This document shows, piece by piece, positions 18,165 to 26,192 of a stretch of DNA of 64,000 nucleotides (the stretch's first letter is position 1; each line of letters begins with the position of its first letter). Made by a program: the position numbers and the translations under genes. Origin of the DNA: an uncultured Prevotellaceae bacterium (GTDB lineage: Bacteria; Bacteroidota; Bacteroidia; Bacteroidales; Bacteroidaceae); NCBI GenBank assembly GCA_902786565.1, contig CADACW010000010.1, positions 1-64,000 of the forward strand. The letters are read 5' to 3'. The notes beneath the pieces are model-generated. The model was not told the DNA's origin, made no database searches, and was given only the letters and a program-made list of their open reading frames with translations.

Positions 18165-18792
18165 CGTGCTAATTGACTGAAAAATCAGGCTCTTATGTGT
18201 TGCTGACCCCTCTTAAAACTCGCGTATTTTGAATCGCTTTGAGGGCAGCCCAGAATTTTTGAGTATTGTCGATTTTGTGATGATAGTACCCTCAGAAATT
18301 TACATTTCACACTTATTGACGTTTAAAAACGTGAACTTCGAATATTTAAAACCAAAGCAAATGATTTAAAAACATAAACCATTAGAGCGATTTACAAATT
18401 TAATCCCCAATCTTAGGTGTTTAAAAACTTAAAATACTTTTTTAATTTAAAAGATTTAATAATTTAAAGCAATAAATATACAAGCACGATTTTTGACCTT
18501 TATTTATTGATAATCAGTTTTTTATATTTAAATATTCTTGCAAATATTGCAGATTCTGCAATTCTTTGGCAATATATATTGAATATAACCCAATATTTCC
18601 GAAAATACAAGAATATATCTGCCTAAAGCCCAGTTTTTTAGTTTAATACTTTAAATCTATACTTGGAGTGATAATTGATATTCTGTTTTTAAATTTATAA
18701 ATTCAAATCGCCTTTTAATCATTATTCCATTATATTATTTAAAGAAATGAATTTTTAAATTTAAATATTAAACACCTATAATTCTTTTTAAA
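18165..18792. other. Very AT-rich intergenic region with clustered TTTAAA sites
   Basis: About 630 bases with no credible gene and a base composition far more AT-rich than the neighbours. I count about thirteen TTTAAA hexamers between 18322 and 18792, often as TTTAAAAAC or TTTTTAAATTT. A stretch of this length with this composition would give one or two by chance. Their concentration before an HTH gene suggests protein-binding sites or a nucleoid-structuring region. No DnaA-box cluster was seen. Confidence 0.6.
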
Positions 18793-18827
18793 TTTGTTGT
18801 GTAGTTCATTTTTTTATTTTACCTTTG
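18793..18827 (+). promoter_or_regulatory. Promoter of the HTH regulator
   Basis: TTTG at 18793-18796 and TACCTTTG at 18820-18827 with a 23-base gap; the start codon is 49 bases downstream. Confidence 0.7.
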
Positions 18828-18876
18828 TAATATCAATAATAACTGCCCAAAAGGCCCCTAATCCACTAATTGAAAA

Positions 18877-19392
18877 ATGAAGGACAGAATCAGACTTATT
18901 ATGGAGTCGAAGCACATGACCCAACAAGTGTTTGCCGACTTCCTTGGTATCAATGCCGCTACCCTGAGTGGTATCTTCAACAATCGCACCAACCCCACCC
19001 TTAACATTGTTGAGGCGATAAAAAAGAAATTTCCTGACATTAGCCTCGATTGGCTGGTGTTCAACATTGGCGATATGTATGTCTCTCAATCGGCGCCAGC
19101 TCCTATTGACGTTAACGATCAGTCAGTTTCGCCAGCTCCATCTTCGGCTGTTCAACAACCGATGTTAGATTTTACACCATCATCTACTTCATCTGACCAT
19201 CGAGCTGCTTTGTCGCCTACCCCACAATCTGTCCATCAGCCAATGTCGATAGTTAATAGTGTTAGAAACACACGTCAAGAAAGTCTTCGTGACGAGGTAA
19301 AACTATTTGACATACCAAAACGTCATGTCACTGAGATTCGTGTCTATTACGACGACCAGACTTGGGAAAGTTTCGTGCCTTCTAAGAAGTAG
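18877..19392 (+). CDS. XRE-type helix-turn-helix regulator
   Basis: 171 residues. An N-terminal Cro/C1-type HTH (residues about 3-65: RLIMESKHMTQQVFADFLG, then INAATLSGIFNNRTNPTLNI) is followed by a Ser/Pro/Gln-rich linker (about 70-135) and a short C-terminal module KLFDIPKRHVTEIRVYYDDQ TWESFVP. The C-terminal module recurs in Bacteroidales HTH proteins as far as I recall. No phage or toxin gene is near, so a chromosomal role is likely. It probably binds in the TTTAAA-rich region upstream; that is inference. Confidence 0.82.
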   Translation: MKDRIRLIMESKHMTQQVFADFLGINAATLSGIFNNRTNPTLNIVEAIKKKFPDISLDWLVFNIGDMYVSQSAPAPIDVNDQSVSPAPSSAVQQPMLDFTPSSTSSDHRAALSPTPQSVHQPMSIVNSVRNTRQESLRDEVKLFDIPKRHVTEIRVYYDDQTWESFVPSKK

Positions 19393-19474
19393 TTTTTGAG
19401 GTTTTCTGCCCATTGAGCCGTACCATATATATTAGAGTACGTTTTACACTCTAAGCGAAATTGGGAGGCTATCA

Positions 19475-19506
19475 TTTGGCAGTTTCAAAATATCTTCTTA
19501 CCTTTG
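19475..19506 (+). promoter_or_regulatory. pyrKD promoter
   Basis: TTTG at 19475-19478 and TACCTTTG at 19499-19506, spacing 20. The start codon is 26 bases downstream. Confidence 0.85.
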
Positions 19507-19531
19507 CGGCATGATAAATAACTGATTTGAA

Positions 19532-20320
19532 ATGGAAGTACTCGATTTGTTAGTTAAGTCAGTAGAAAAGATTGGCAGTCGCTTTGTGCTGCTGAAGCTG
19601 ACTGACGACTGCAAGGCGCTGGATGCCCATATTTTGCCTGGCCAGTTTGTGGAAGTGCGTGTAGATGGGTCTTCGACGACCTTCTTGCGCCGCCCTATCT
19701 CCATTTGTTTTGTGGACTATTTTGCTAATGAGTTGTGGCTGTTGGTCGCAGTTGTTGGCGATGGCACGCGCCGTTTGTCGAAACTTAATCCAGGCGAGCG
19801 TCTTAACTGCATTCTGCCGCTTGGCAATGGTTTTGCGCTTCCCGGCACACAGTCTGACGCTTTTGGTTCACGCTACTTGCTGGTTGGTGGTGGCGTAGGT
19901 GTTGCACCTCTTTTATATATGGGAAGTCAGTTGAAAGTTCAGGGTTCGGAGCCTGTGTTCCTGCTTGGTGCTCGCACTGCTGACGGTCTGCTGCTGCTCG
20001 ACGAATTTCGTAAATATGGCCGTGTAGAGGTCACTACTGAGGACGGCTCGATGGGGGCAAAAGGCTTTGTGACCAACCATTCCTTGCTGAAAGAGGAGCA
20101 TTTCGACCATATCCTGACTTGTGGCCCCACACCGATGATGAAGGCCGTGGCGCGCTATGCTTGCGGGCAGGGCATCGACTGTCAGGTATCGCTCGAAAAC
20201 ATGATGGCCTGCGGTCTGGGCGCTTGCCTGTGCTGTGTGGAGAAAACTGTCAGGGGCAACCTATGCGTCTGCAAGGACGGCCCGGTATTTAATGTAAAGG
20301 AACTGCTATGGCAAAATTAG
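19532..20320 (+). CDS. pyrK: Dihydroorotate dehydrogenase B, electron transfer subunit
   Basis: 262 residues. It carries electrons from dihydroorotate, via FMN in PyrD, to NAD+. FAD site RRPISICF (about 54-61), NAD-binding GGGVGVAP (about 121-128), and a C-terminal 2Fe-2S cluster motif CGLGACLCC...CVCKDGPVF. It overlaps pyrD by 13 bases, as expected for subunits made in equal amounts. Confidence 0.96.
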   Translation: MEVLDLLVKSVEKIGSRFVLLKLTDDCKALDAHILPGQFVEVRVDGSSTTFLRRPISICFVDYFANELWLLVAVVGDGTRRLSKLNPGERLNCILPLGNGFALPGTQSDAFGSRYLLVGGGVGVAPLLYMGSQLKVQGSEPVFLLGARTADGLLLLDEFRKYGRVEVTTEDGSMGAKGFVTNHSLLKEEHFDHILTCGPTPMMKAVARYACGQGIDCQVSLENMMACGLGACLCCVEKTVRGNLCVCKDGPVFNVKELLWQN

Positions 20321-21216
20321 ATGTAAATATTGGTGCGCTGCACCTGAAGAACCCTGTGATGACCGCTTCGGGCACTTTTGGCTACGGCCTGGAGTTTCAG
20401 GACTTTGTGCCGCTCAATGAGCTTGGCGGCATCATCGTGAAAGGCACCACACTGCGTCCCCGCGAGGGCAATGACTACCCGCGCATGGCCGAGACCGCCA
20501 GCGGCATGCTGAACTGCGTGGGCCTGCAGAACAAAGGCGTAGACTATTTCTGTGAGCACATCTACCCGCAGTTGCTGCCCACGGGTGGTACGTATATCGT
20601 CAACGTGAGCGGCTCGTCGCCCGAAGACTATGCCGAGTGTGCTGCCCGTATTGACGCCTTAGACGCTATTCCCGCTATTGAGCTCAATATTTCTTGCCCC
20701 AATGTGAAAGACGGCGGTATGGCCTTTGGTGTGACCTGTGCAGGAGCGGAGAGCGTGGTGCGGGCTGTGCGTGAGCGCTATCACAAGACGCTCATAGTCA
20801 AACTGTCGCCCAACGTGACCGACATCGCCGAGATAGCCCGTGCCGTAGAGGCCAGCGGGGCCGATGCCGTGAGCCTGATCAACACGCTGATGGGCATGGC
20901 TGTCGACATTGAGAAGCGTCGCCGCGTGTTGAGCATTGGTACTGGCGGACTGAGCGGACCAGCCGTCAAGCCTGTGGCCCTGCGCATGGTGTGGCAGGTG
21001 GCCCGTGCTGTCAAGATACCCGTTGTGGGCTTAGGTGGCATTATGACTGCCGAGGATGCGCTGGAGTTCATCATGTGTGGCGCTACGGCCATCGAGATTG
21101 GCACCGCCAACTTTATCGACCCAGCCGTGACCATCCGTGTGCGCGAAGGCATCAACGAGTGGCTCGACCGTCACGGCGTGGCTTCGGTGCTGGACATCGT
21201 GGGTGTCATTTCGTAG
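20308..21216 (+). CDS. pyrD: Dihydroorotate dehydrogenase B, catalytic subunit (class 1B)
   Basis: 302 residues, TIM barrel with FMN. It oxidises dihydroorotate to orotate in pyrimidine synthesis. The catalytic Cys is in [16 protein letters not shown]-binding segments are [16 protein letters not shown] and the C-terminal GLGGI...[12 protein letters not shown]. The previous pathway step, pyrC, is at 41622-42959. Confidence 0.97.
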   Translation: MAKLDVNIGALHLKNPVMTASGTFGYGLEFQDFVPLNELGGIIVKGTTLRPREGNDYPRMAETASGMLNCVGLQNKGVDYFCEHIYPQLLPTGGTYIVNVSGSSPEDYAECAARIDALDAIPAIELNISCPNVKDGGMAFGVTCAGAESVVRAVRERYHKTLIVKLSPNVTDIAEIARAVEASGADAVSLINTLMGMAVDIEKRRRVLSIGTGGLSGPAVKPVALRMVWQVARAVKIPVVGLGGIMTAEDALEFIMCGATAIEIGTANFIDPAVTIRVREGINEWLDRHGVASVLDIVGVIS

Positions 21217-21224
21217 ATTAGGGA

Positions 21225-21698
21225 TTAGGGTAGGGTGGAGGTCATCCACTGCGCTCCGTAGACCAGCAGCCAGTAGCGCAGAAACTTGCCGATGGTGATG
21301 CTGAGCAGCGATATGGCCATGTTGGCCCGCATGAAGCCCAGCGTCACCGTGATGGCGCTGCCGAGTATGGGCAGGAAGGCGAAAAAGCCCATCCAGGCCC
21401 CCCTTCCGGCCATAAAACGCTTGGCACGCTCCATTTTCTCACGCTTCACTTTGAGATATTTTTCAATCCATTCCACCTTGCCCATCCGGCCAACAGCGTA
21501 GTTGAACATCGAGCCGAGCACATTGCCGATGGTGCCATAGACCACCAGCTGCCAGGCGTCAAGCCCAGAAGCCATCAGGGCCAGCATTACTGCCTCGCTC
21601 GAAAAAGGGAAAACGCTGCCAGCCAGAAAGGCTGCCAGGAGCATGCCCCAGTAGCCATAGCCGGTAAGAAATTCAAGCAGTGTGGCGGTCCAGTCCAT
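21225..21698 (-). CDS. YqaA/DedA-family membrane protein
   Basis: 157 residues with about four hydrophobic segments and the family pattern GYGYWGMLLAAFLAGSVFPFSSE, then a cytoplasmic basic loop (YLKVKREKMERAKRFM) and GAWMGFFAFLPILGSAITV. Proteins of this group are implicated in membrane lipid (polyprenyl or phospholipid) flipping and envelope homeostasis. It converges on pyrD with only 8 bases between stops. A TAACTTTG box lies at 21721-21728 on the minus strand. Confidence 0.85.
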   Translation of the reverse strand: MDWTATLLEFLTGYGYWGMLLAAFLAGSVFPFSSEAVMLALMASGLDAWQLVVYGTIGNVLGSMFNYAVGRMGKVEWIEKYLKVKREKMERAKRFMAGRGAWMGFFAFLPILGSAITVTLGFMRANMAISLLSITIGKFLRYWLLVYGAQWMTSTLP

Positions 21699-21802
21699 CG
21701 TTTCAGCAGATTTTGGGCTGCAAAGTTACAAAAAAGCAAACGATTTCAGCGCTCCTAACATATTTTTCCTCCAAATATGCTGTCGGTTATCAGTTTTTTT
21801 CG

Positions 21803-21810
21803 TACCTTTG
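21803..21810 (+). promoter_or_regulatory. Promoter -7 box of the outer membrane protein gene
   Basis: TACCTTTG 44 bases before the start; no clear -33 TTTG. Confidence 0.65.
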
Positions 21811-21853
21811 CACCAAGAATTATTAATCATTAACAAATAAAAGTCAAACAATT

Positions 21854-22516
21854 ATGAAAAAGTTTCTAACAACTATTTTGGCTGTTCTGCTTGCAGCTCC
21901 CTCGTTTGCCCAACTCAATAGCGGCGGTTTCAGTATCGATGGCAACAGCGTCTACTATGGTGTGCGTCTCGGTGCCAACTTTGCCAGCATCGGTGGCGAT
22001 GACTTCGTCTCCAGCTTGGGCGGTGATGAGTTGGGCACGAAAGTTGGTCTCAACCTGGCAGGCATCATCGGTCTGCGCTTGAGCGACAACACTCCTCTTT
22101 TCCTTGAGAGCGGTCTTTACTACACCGAGCGCGGTGCCAAGGATGGCAGCAACAAGGTGAGTCTGACCTATCTGGAAATCCCCCTCCTCATCAAGTATGG
22201 CATCCAGGCCACCGACGACATTGCAGTCCTGCCCTTCATCGGTCCCTATTTCTCGCTGGGCATAGCCGGAAAGACCAAATTCCCCGAGGTGGACAGCGAT
22301 GGCAAGATACATACTGCCAGCCAGGGTTCCTATCATAACTTCAACCGCTCCGACATGGGTATTAAGTTTGGCTGCGGTGCCGAGTACAACAAGCTCTATC
22401 TCGAATTGGGCTATCAGTTCGGCCTTGCCAACATTGCCGACTTCCATCTGCCTTCCGGCGAGGACGCCTCTTGCCACGGCAATGCCCTCTTCCTGAACTT
22501 CGGTGTGAACTTCTAA
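21854..22516 (+). CDS. Outer membrane beta-barrel protein (PorT-like)
   Basis: 220 residues. The signal peptide MKKFLTTILAVLLAAPSFA is followed by alternating strands such as YYGVRLGANFASIGG, LGTKVGLNLAGIIGLRL, FLESGLYYTERGA and YLEIPLLIKYG, and a terminal aromatic Phe (NFGVNF), the usual barrel-insertion signal. It fits the OMP_b-brl_2 family, found widely in this phylum. Specific role unknown. Confidence 0.88.
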   Translation: MKKFLTTILAVLLAAPSFAQLNSGGFSIDGNSVYYGVRLGANFASIGGDDFVSSLGGDELGTKVGLNLAGIIGLRLSDNTPLFLESGLYYTERGAKDGSNKVSLTYLEIPLLIKYGIQATDDIAVLPFIGPYFSLGIAGKTKFPEVDSDGKIHTASQGSYHNFNRSDMGIKFGCGAEYNKLYLELGYQFGLANIADFHLPSGEDASCHGNALFLNFGVNF

Positions 22517-22533
22517 CCTGTAATATACATCAA

Positions 22534-22573
22534 AAGAAATGGGTGAAACATTTGTCTCACCCATTTCTTTTTT
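22534..22573. terminator. Shared terminator between convergent genes
   Basis: Perfect 13-bp stem (22534-22546 with 22557-22569) and a 10-base loop, followed by T-runs on both strands. It serves the barrel gene on the + strand and the DUF1573 gene on the - strand. Confidence 0.92.
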
Positions 22574-22578
22574 CTTTC

Positions 22579-22977
22579 TTATTGCTGTGGCTGTTCGCCC
22601 TCCATGTCTCCTTCTATGTAGAGGCGGGTCATTTCTACGGCGCCGTTGGTTCTCACCGTGACGGTCTTCTTGAAGTGTCCGGGAAACTTGCCCGTACCGT
22701 TATAGGTCACTTTTATTTCGCCCGTTTTGCCAGGCTGTATGGGCTCTTTGGTATATTCGGGCACGGTGCATCCGCACGATGCGATGGCCTGGTTGATGAC
22801 GAGCGGCTGCTCGCCAACATTTTTAAATGTGAATGAGCACGAGACTACCGGCGACTTCTCTGAGAACTTCCCAAAGTTGTGTGTGAGCGTGTCGAACTTG
22901 ATTTCGGCAGGCTTCTGGGCCGAGGCGAATGTGATGCCGCAAATGAGCATCAACGTCATCAAAATCAGTTTCTTCAT
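22579..22977 (-). CDS. DUF1573 secreted protein
   Basis: 132 residues. Signal peptide MKKLILMTLMLICGITFASA, then one immunoglobulin-like domain with the family hallmark F(T/K)NVGEQPLVI...ASCGCTVPEY (paired cysteines) and the G-x-F-P-G-H-F region. Exported, role unknown. A TACTTTTG box is at 23013-23020 on the minus strand. Confidence 0.9.
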   Translation of the reverse strand: MKKLILMTLMLICGITFASAQKPAEIKFDTLTHNFGKFSEKSPVVSCSFTFKNVGEQPLVINQAIASCGCTVPEYTKEPIQPGKTGEIKVTYNGTGKFPGHFKKTVTVRTNGAVEMTRLYIEGDMEGEQPQQ

Positions 22978-23491
22978 AACTTTAATATATTAATATGGTT
23001 GTTTCTTTGACGCAAAAGTACGTATAAAATTTAATATACGGCGTAAACCGCAGGCCGTTGACACCGTATTTTATGTTTTTTTAATACTATCCGAGCTTCT
23101 ATTTACATCTATGTCCGAGGGTGCTCCTCTTTATTGAGCGTTGGTGCTTTCATTGTTCAGGCAGTACGTTTGAGTATAATCATTTCTTGTGGCAGGCGTT
23201 GTGTTGTTATTTGCGAGGAGGCCGGAGCTAAAACTGTGGGGGGGTGGGGATAAACTACCCTCTGCCAAGGGATAAAACTTAAATTACGTCGTAATTTATC
23301 TGTATTACGACGTAATTTATATAAATTACGACGAAATTTATATAAATTACGTCGAGCCGTTAAGTTTAGGTGCGGGGGAACGACTAAATAGAGCCGCCCC
23401 GAAGAATGTTTTCTCCGGGGCGGGATGATGTTTGGCGGTGAGAGGGGTCCACCTGCCAACAGGGGCGGAATGGGGGAGGGTAGTGCGTGGG
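22978..23491. other. Intergenic region carrying the nested-palindrome repeat
   Basis: No gene is supported. 23224-23433 holds copy A of the nested-palindrome element. The minus-strand reading frame across it is produced by the repeat period and is not taken as a gene. The rest shows nothing notable apart from the DUF1573 promoter box. Confidence 0.6.
23224..23433. repeat. Nested-palindrome element, copy A
   Basis: The core (23275-23367, 93 bases) is bounded by AAACTTAA and TTAAGTTT and holds four internal palindromes of the form ATTACG-W-CGTAAT or close variants. The element starts with GGAGCTAAAA at 23224. After the core comes a hairpin CCGCCCCG/CGGGGCGG (about 23394-23423) and ATGTTT. Copy B is at 50707-50872; the cores have equal length and differ at about 8 of 93 positions. 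Confidence 0.85.
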
Positions 23492-24634
23492 TTATTGCTT
23501 GAGCAGCTTGTAGTACTCGGTGGCGCCGAGCAGGAAGCAGCCTGTGCCGTAGTCTTCGAAGTCAGGTATTCGGGTGTAGCTTAGTGGCTGTCCGGCCGAT
23601 GGGTCTTTGCCCGTGCCCTGCATCCATCCGAGGAATCCGTCGGGGTGTATGGCGTCGCGCTCGATGGCCGTCCATGCACGGTCGGCCAGTGGCTTGTAGA
23701 CGTCGGGCTTCAGCCATCCCTGCTCCATTCCCCAGCAGAAGCCGTAGAGGAAGAGCGCCGTTCCGCTGGTTTCGGGCATGGCATAGTTGGTGGACACCAG
23801 GCTGGGATTCCAAAATCCGTCCGGGCGCTGGCATTTGCGCAGTCCTTCGCTCATCAGGAGGAAGTCTTTCTTCAGTTCTTTGAACTCCTTCGACTTCTTG
23901 GGCAGCAGTTCCATGCAGCGCACCAGTGCGGCATAGACCCATCCGTTGCCGCGGCTCCAGTAGCACTGCTGTCCGTCGGGCTCCTTGTAGGGCGGCACGT
24001 AGTCGGCATCGCGCCACCACAGGCCCTCCTTCACGTTGAAGAGACCTCCGCCACACTCATTGCGGCTCCAGCGATACATCTTCATGGCGTGGTCCAGATA
24101 GCGGTGGTCGTTTGTCAGGGTGTACATCTGCACATAGAGCGGCATGGCCATCTGTATGGCATCTATCCATGTCCACCATCCGTAGAGGCTTCCGTTCTTG
24201 GGGTTGGCGGTCTTCATCTGGTGGTCCAGGTTTTCGCGTATGTTCTTGATGCGCTCCGTCTTGTCGCCTTCAGCATAGGGCAGCAGCTCCACGTAGGTCT
24301 GTCCGCAGCACTGGTCGTCGGCGTCGCAGGTCTGTGTGCCGTTGCGTGGTGTCCACTTGTGGAAGTCGGCCCACGTCATGGCGTAGTCTATGTAACGTTG
24401 CTGTGGGTCAATTCGTTGCAGTGCCATCAGTCCTTCGTAGTAGACGGCGCGTGTCCATAGGCTGGAGGGCCTGACGCGCTTCCAGTTTGTGGGCACTGTG
24501 GGGTCCTCGTATTTCTTCATAAAGTAGTCGTTGGCTTTGCGCGTGGCGGCCAGCACATCGTCGGCGGTGGCCTGTGCCGCAACCGTCATTGCCATGGCGG
24601 CAGCGACGAGCAGGGTGAAGAGTCTTCTTGTCAT
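23492..24634 (-). CDS. Secreted glycoside hydrolase, GH88/GH105 type
   Basis: 380 residues from MTRRLFTLLVAAAMAMTVAA, a clear signal peptide; the ATG at 24661 would leave almost no untranslated leader after the TAACTTTG box at 24671-24678. It has an (alpha/alpha)6 barrel of the unsaturated rhamnogalacturonyl/glucuronyl hydrolase family, with CDADDQCCGQTYVELL, WWTWIDAIQMAMP and WSRGNGWVYAAL. It would remove unsaturated uronic acids from pectin or glycosaminoglycan fragments. No lyase or SusC/SusD genes are near, so it is not in an obvious polysaccharide locus. Confidence 0.88.
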   Translation of the reverse strand: MTRRLFTLLVAAAMAMTVAAQATADDVLAATRKANDYFMKKYEDPTVPTNWKRVRPSSLWTRAVYYEGLMALQRIDPQQRYIDYAMTWADFHKWTPRNGTQTCDADDQCCGQTYVELLPYAEGDKTERIKNIRENLDHQMKTANPKNGSLYGWWTWIDAIQMAMPLYVQMYTLTNDHRYLDHAMKMYRWSRNECGGGLFNVKEGLWWRDADYVPPYKEPDGQQCYWSRGNGWVYAALVRCMELLPKKSKEFKELKKDFLLMSEGLRKCQRPDGFWNPSLVSTNYAMPETSGTALFLYGFCWGMEQGWLKPDVYKPLADRAWTAIERDAIHPDGFLGWMQGTGKDPSAGQPLSYTRIPDFEDYGTGCFLLGATEYYKLLKQ

Positions 24635-24732
24635 TGTTTTGTTAGTTAGTTTTAGTTGCATTTACGGATGCAAAGTTACGGAAAAAATGTGAAGCCGCCA
24701 AACAAATTGGCATTAAATTGGTGTTGACACAG

Positions 24733-24774
24733 AAAAGCTGCCGCCACAGGGAATGTTGTTCCCGTGGCGGCAGC
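24733..24774 (-). terminator. Terminator of the aldolase gene
   Basis: GCTGCCGCCAC (24737-24747) pairs perfectly with GTGGCGGCAGC (24764-24774), extended by GGGAA/TTCCC inside, and on the minus strand is followed by TTTTCT. Confidence 0.85.
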
Positions 24775-24806
24775 AGTGTGCGGTCAGCCTTTCGGCTGCA
24801 CGTGTC

Positions 24807-25817
24807 TTAGTCAATCTGTGCCAGCTTGTTGTCCGAGCCGAGCACGTCGATAATCTTGTGCTTGTACATCTTCTCCATCTCGTCGCGAGCGGGGCCGCAG
24901 TACTTGCGGGGGTCGAACTCACCGGGTTTGTCGTGCAGCACGCGGCGCACGGCAGCGGTGAAGGCCAGGCGAGAGTCAGAGTCGATGTTGATTTTGCAGA
25001 CGGCGCTCTTCGAAGCCTTGCGCAGCTGCTCTTCAGGAATACCGATGGCATCGGGCAGTTTGCCGCCGAGCGAGTTGATTTCGTCGACATACTCCTGGGG
25101 AACGCTTGACGAGCCGTGGAGCACGATGGGGAATCCGGGGAGCTGCTTCATGACGGCATCGAGCACGTCGAAGGCCAGTGGCGGCGGCACGAGCTTGCCG
25201 GTCTTCGGGTCGCGTGTGCACTGCTCCGGTGTGAACTTGTAGGCGCCGTGGCTGGTACCGATAGAGATGGCCAGCGAGTCGCAGCCTGAGCGCTGTGAGA
25301 ACTCGATGACCTCTTCGGGCTTGGTGTAGTGGCTGACAGCGCTCGACACCTCGTCCTCAACGCCGGCCAGCACGCCCAGCTCTGCCTCGACGGTCACGTC
25401 GAACTGGTGGGCATAGTCCACCACCTTCTTCGTCAGAGCGATGTTCTCCTCGAAGGGCAGTGCGCTGGCGTCAATCATCACGCTTGAGAATCCGTAGTCG
25501 ATGCAGCTCTTGCAAGTCTCGAAGCTGTCGCCGTGGTCCAGGTGGAGCACGATTTCAGGATGCTTGCACCCCAGCTCCTTGGCATACTCCACTGCGCCCT
25601 GTGCCATATAGCGCAGCAGTGTGGCGTTGGCATAGTTGCGTGCGCCTTTCGACACCTGCAGGATGACGGGGCTCTTCAGGTCGCTTGAGGCCTTGATGAT
25701 GGCCTGGAGCTGCTCCATGTTGTTGAAGTTGAATGCGGGGATGGCGTAGCCGCCATTGATGGCTCGCTTGAACATCTCACGGGTGTTCACGAGACCGAGT
25801 GATTTGTAATCTACCAT
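24807..25817 (-). CDS. fba: Fructose-bisphosphate aldolase, class II
   Basis: 336 residues. Zinc-dependent cleavage of fructose 1,6-bisphosphate in glycolysis and the reverse reaction. HLDHGDSFETCKSCIDYGF carries metal-binding His residues, VEAELGVLAG follows, and the phosphate site is around SIGTSHGAYKF and VLHGSSSVPQE. Monocistronic, with its own TAACTTTG box at 25860-25867 and a terminator. Confidence 0.95.
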   Translation of the reverse strand: MVDYKSLGLVNTREMFKRAINGGYAIPAFNFNNMEQLQAIIKASSDLKSPVILQVSKGARNYANATLLRYMAQGAVEYAKELGCKHPEIVLHLDHGDSFETCKSCIDYGFSSVMIDASALPFEENIALTKKVVDYAHQFDVTVEAELGVLAGVEDEVSSAVSHYTKPEEVIEFSQRSGCDSLAISIGTSHGAYKFTPEQCTRDPKTGKLVPPPLAFDVLDAVMKQLPGFPIVLHGSSSVPQEYVDEINSLGGKLPDAIGIPEEQLRKASKSAVCKINIDSDSRLAFTAAVRRVLHDKPGEFDPRKYCGPARDEMEKMYKHKIIDVLGSDNKLAQID

Positions 25818-25968
25818 AATAATTGTTTATTAATAAGACTAATATTCGATTTGAGGCTGCAAAGTTAGCAAAAAAAATCCTAATACGCGCAACATTCTTC
25901 CAATTATTTTTCCGGCCTTGGCAAAAGATACTAAAAATGGAGTTGGGGGCAAAAAAAGTGACAAAAAG

Positions 25969-26000
25969 TTTGGTGGTTTCGTCAGAATGTTGTAATTTTG
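25969..26000 (+). promoter_or_regulatory. Promoter of the aromatic amino acid operon
   Basis: TTTG at 25969-25972 and TAATTTTG at 25993-26000, spacing 20. Transcription should start near 26007, about 20 bases before the leader peptide. Confidence 0.85.
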
Positions 26001-26027
26001 CAGGCGAAACAAAGAAAAAGTAACAAA

Positions 26028-26087
26028 ATGGCACATTCAGGCTCTTACTTTTACGGCTTTTATTATTACTTTGCAGCTAAGTTGTGA
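26028..26087 (+). CDS. Tyr/Phe-rich attenuation leader peptide
   Basis: Nineteen residues, MAHSGSYFYGFYYYFAAKL, with five Tyr and three Phe clustered at residues 7-15 and a TGA stop. It is preceded by an A-rich stretch rather than a Shine-Dalgarno site, as is normal here. The stop codon lies inside the antiterminator strand 26081-26091. This is the layout of pheL-type leader peptides, where ribosome stalling at scarce charged tRNA decides the RNA fold. I found no other function for it. Confidence 0.9.
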   Translation: MAHSGSYFYGFYYYFAAKL

Positions 26088-26175
26088 AGCGATTGGCCGT
26101 ATGGGAAGATTTCAATTAACGGAAAATGATATAAAGCCCCGCTTCACAACCCAGTGAGAGCGGGGCAGTTTTTTT
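26081..26175 (+). promoter_or_regulatory. Transcription attenuator (antiterminator/terminator switch)
   Basis: Terminator: GCCCCGCT (26136-26143) pairs with AGCGGGGC (26159-26166), extended by TCAC/GTGA around one bulged G, then seven T (26169-26175). Antiterminator: GTTGTGAAGCG (26081-26091) pairs perfectly over 11 bases with CGCTTCACAAC (26140-26150), which includes the left arm of the terminator. A ribosome at the leader stop would cover 26081-26091 and let the terminator form; one stalled at the Tyr/Phe codons leaves it free. It is thus expected to switch the operon on when Tyr or Phe is short. Confidence 0.9.
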
Positions 26176-26192
26176 AGTAATTCGGATAGATT

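Noticed and set aside
18165-18876. AT-rich region as a replication origin
   Set aside because: No cluster of TTATCCACA-like DnaA boxes and no dnaA or dnaN gene next to it; TTTAAA enrichment alone is not enough.
23275-23367. Repeated palindromes as a CRISPR array
   Set aside because: Units are about 21 bases with no unique spacers and no cas genes are present.
23157-23459. Minus-strand ORF with RRNLYKLRRN peptide repeats over the nested-palindrome element; a similar one occurs at 50711-50947
   Set aside because: The similar peptides follow from the shared 21-base periodicity of the DNA repeat; flanking parts of the two ORFs do not match.
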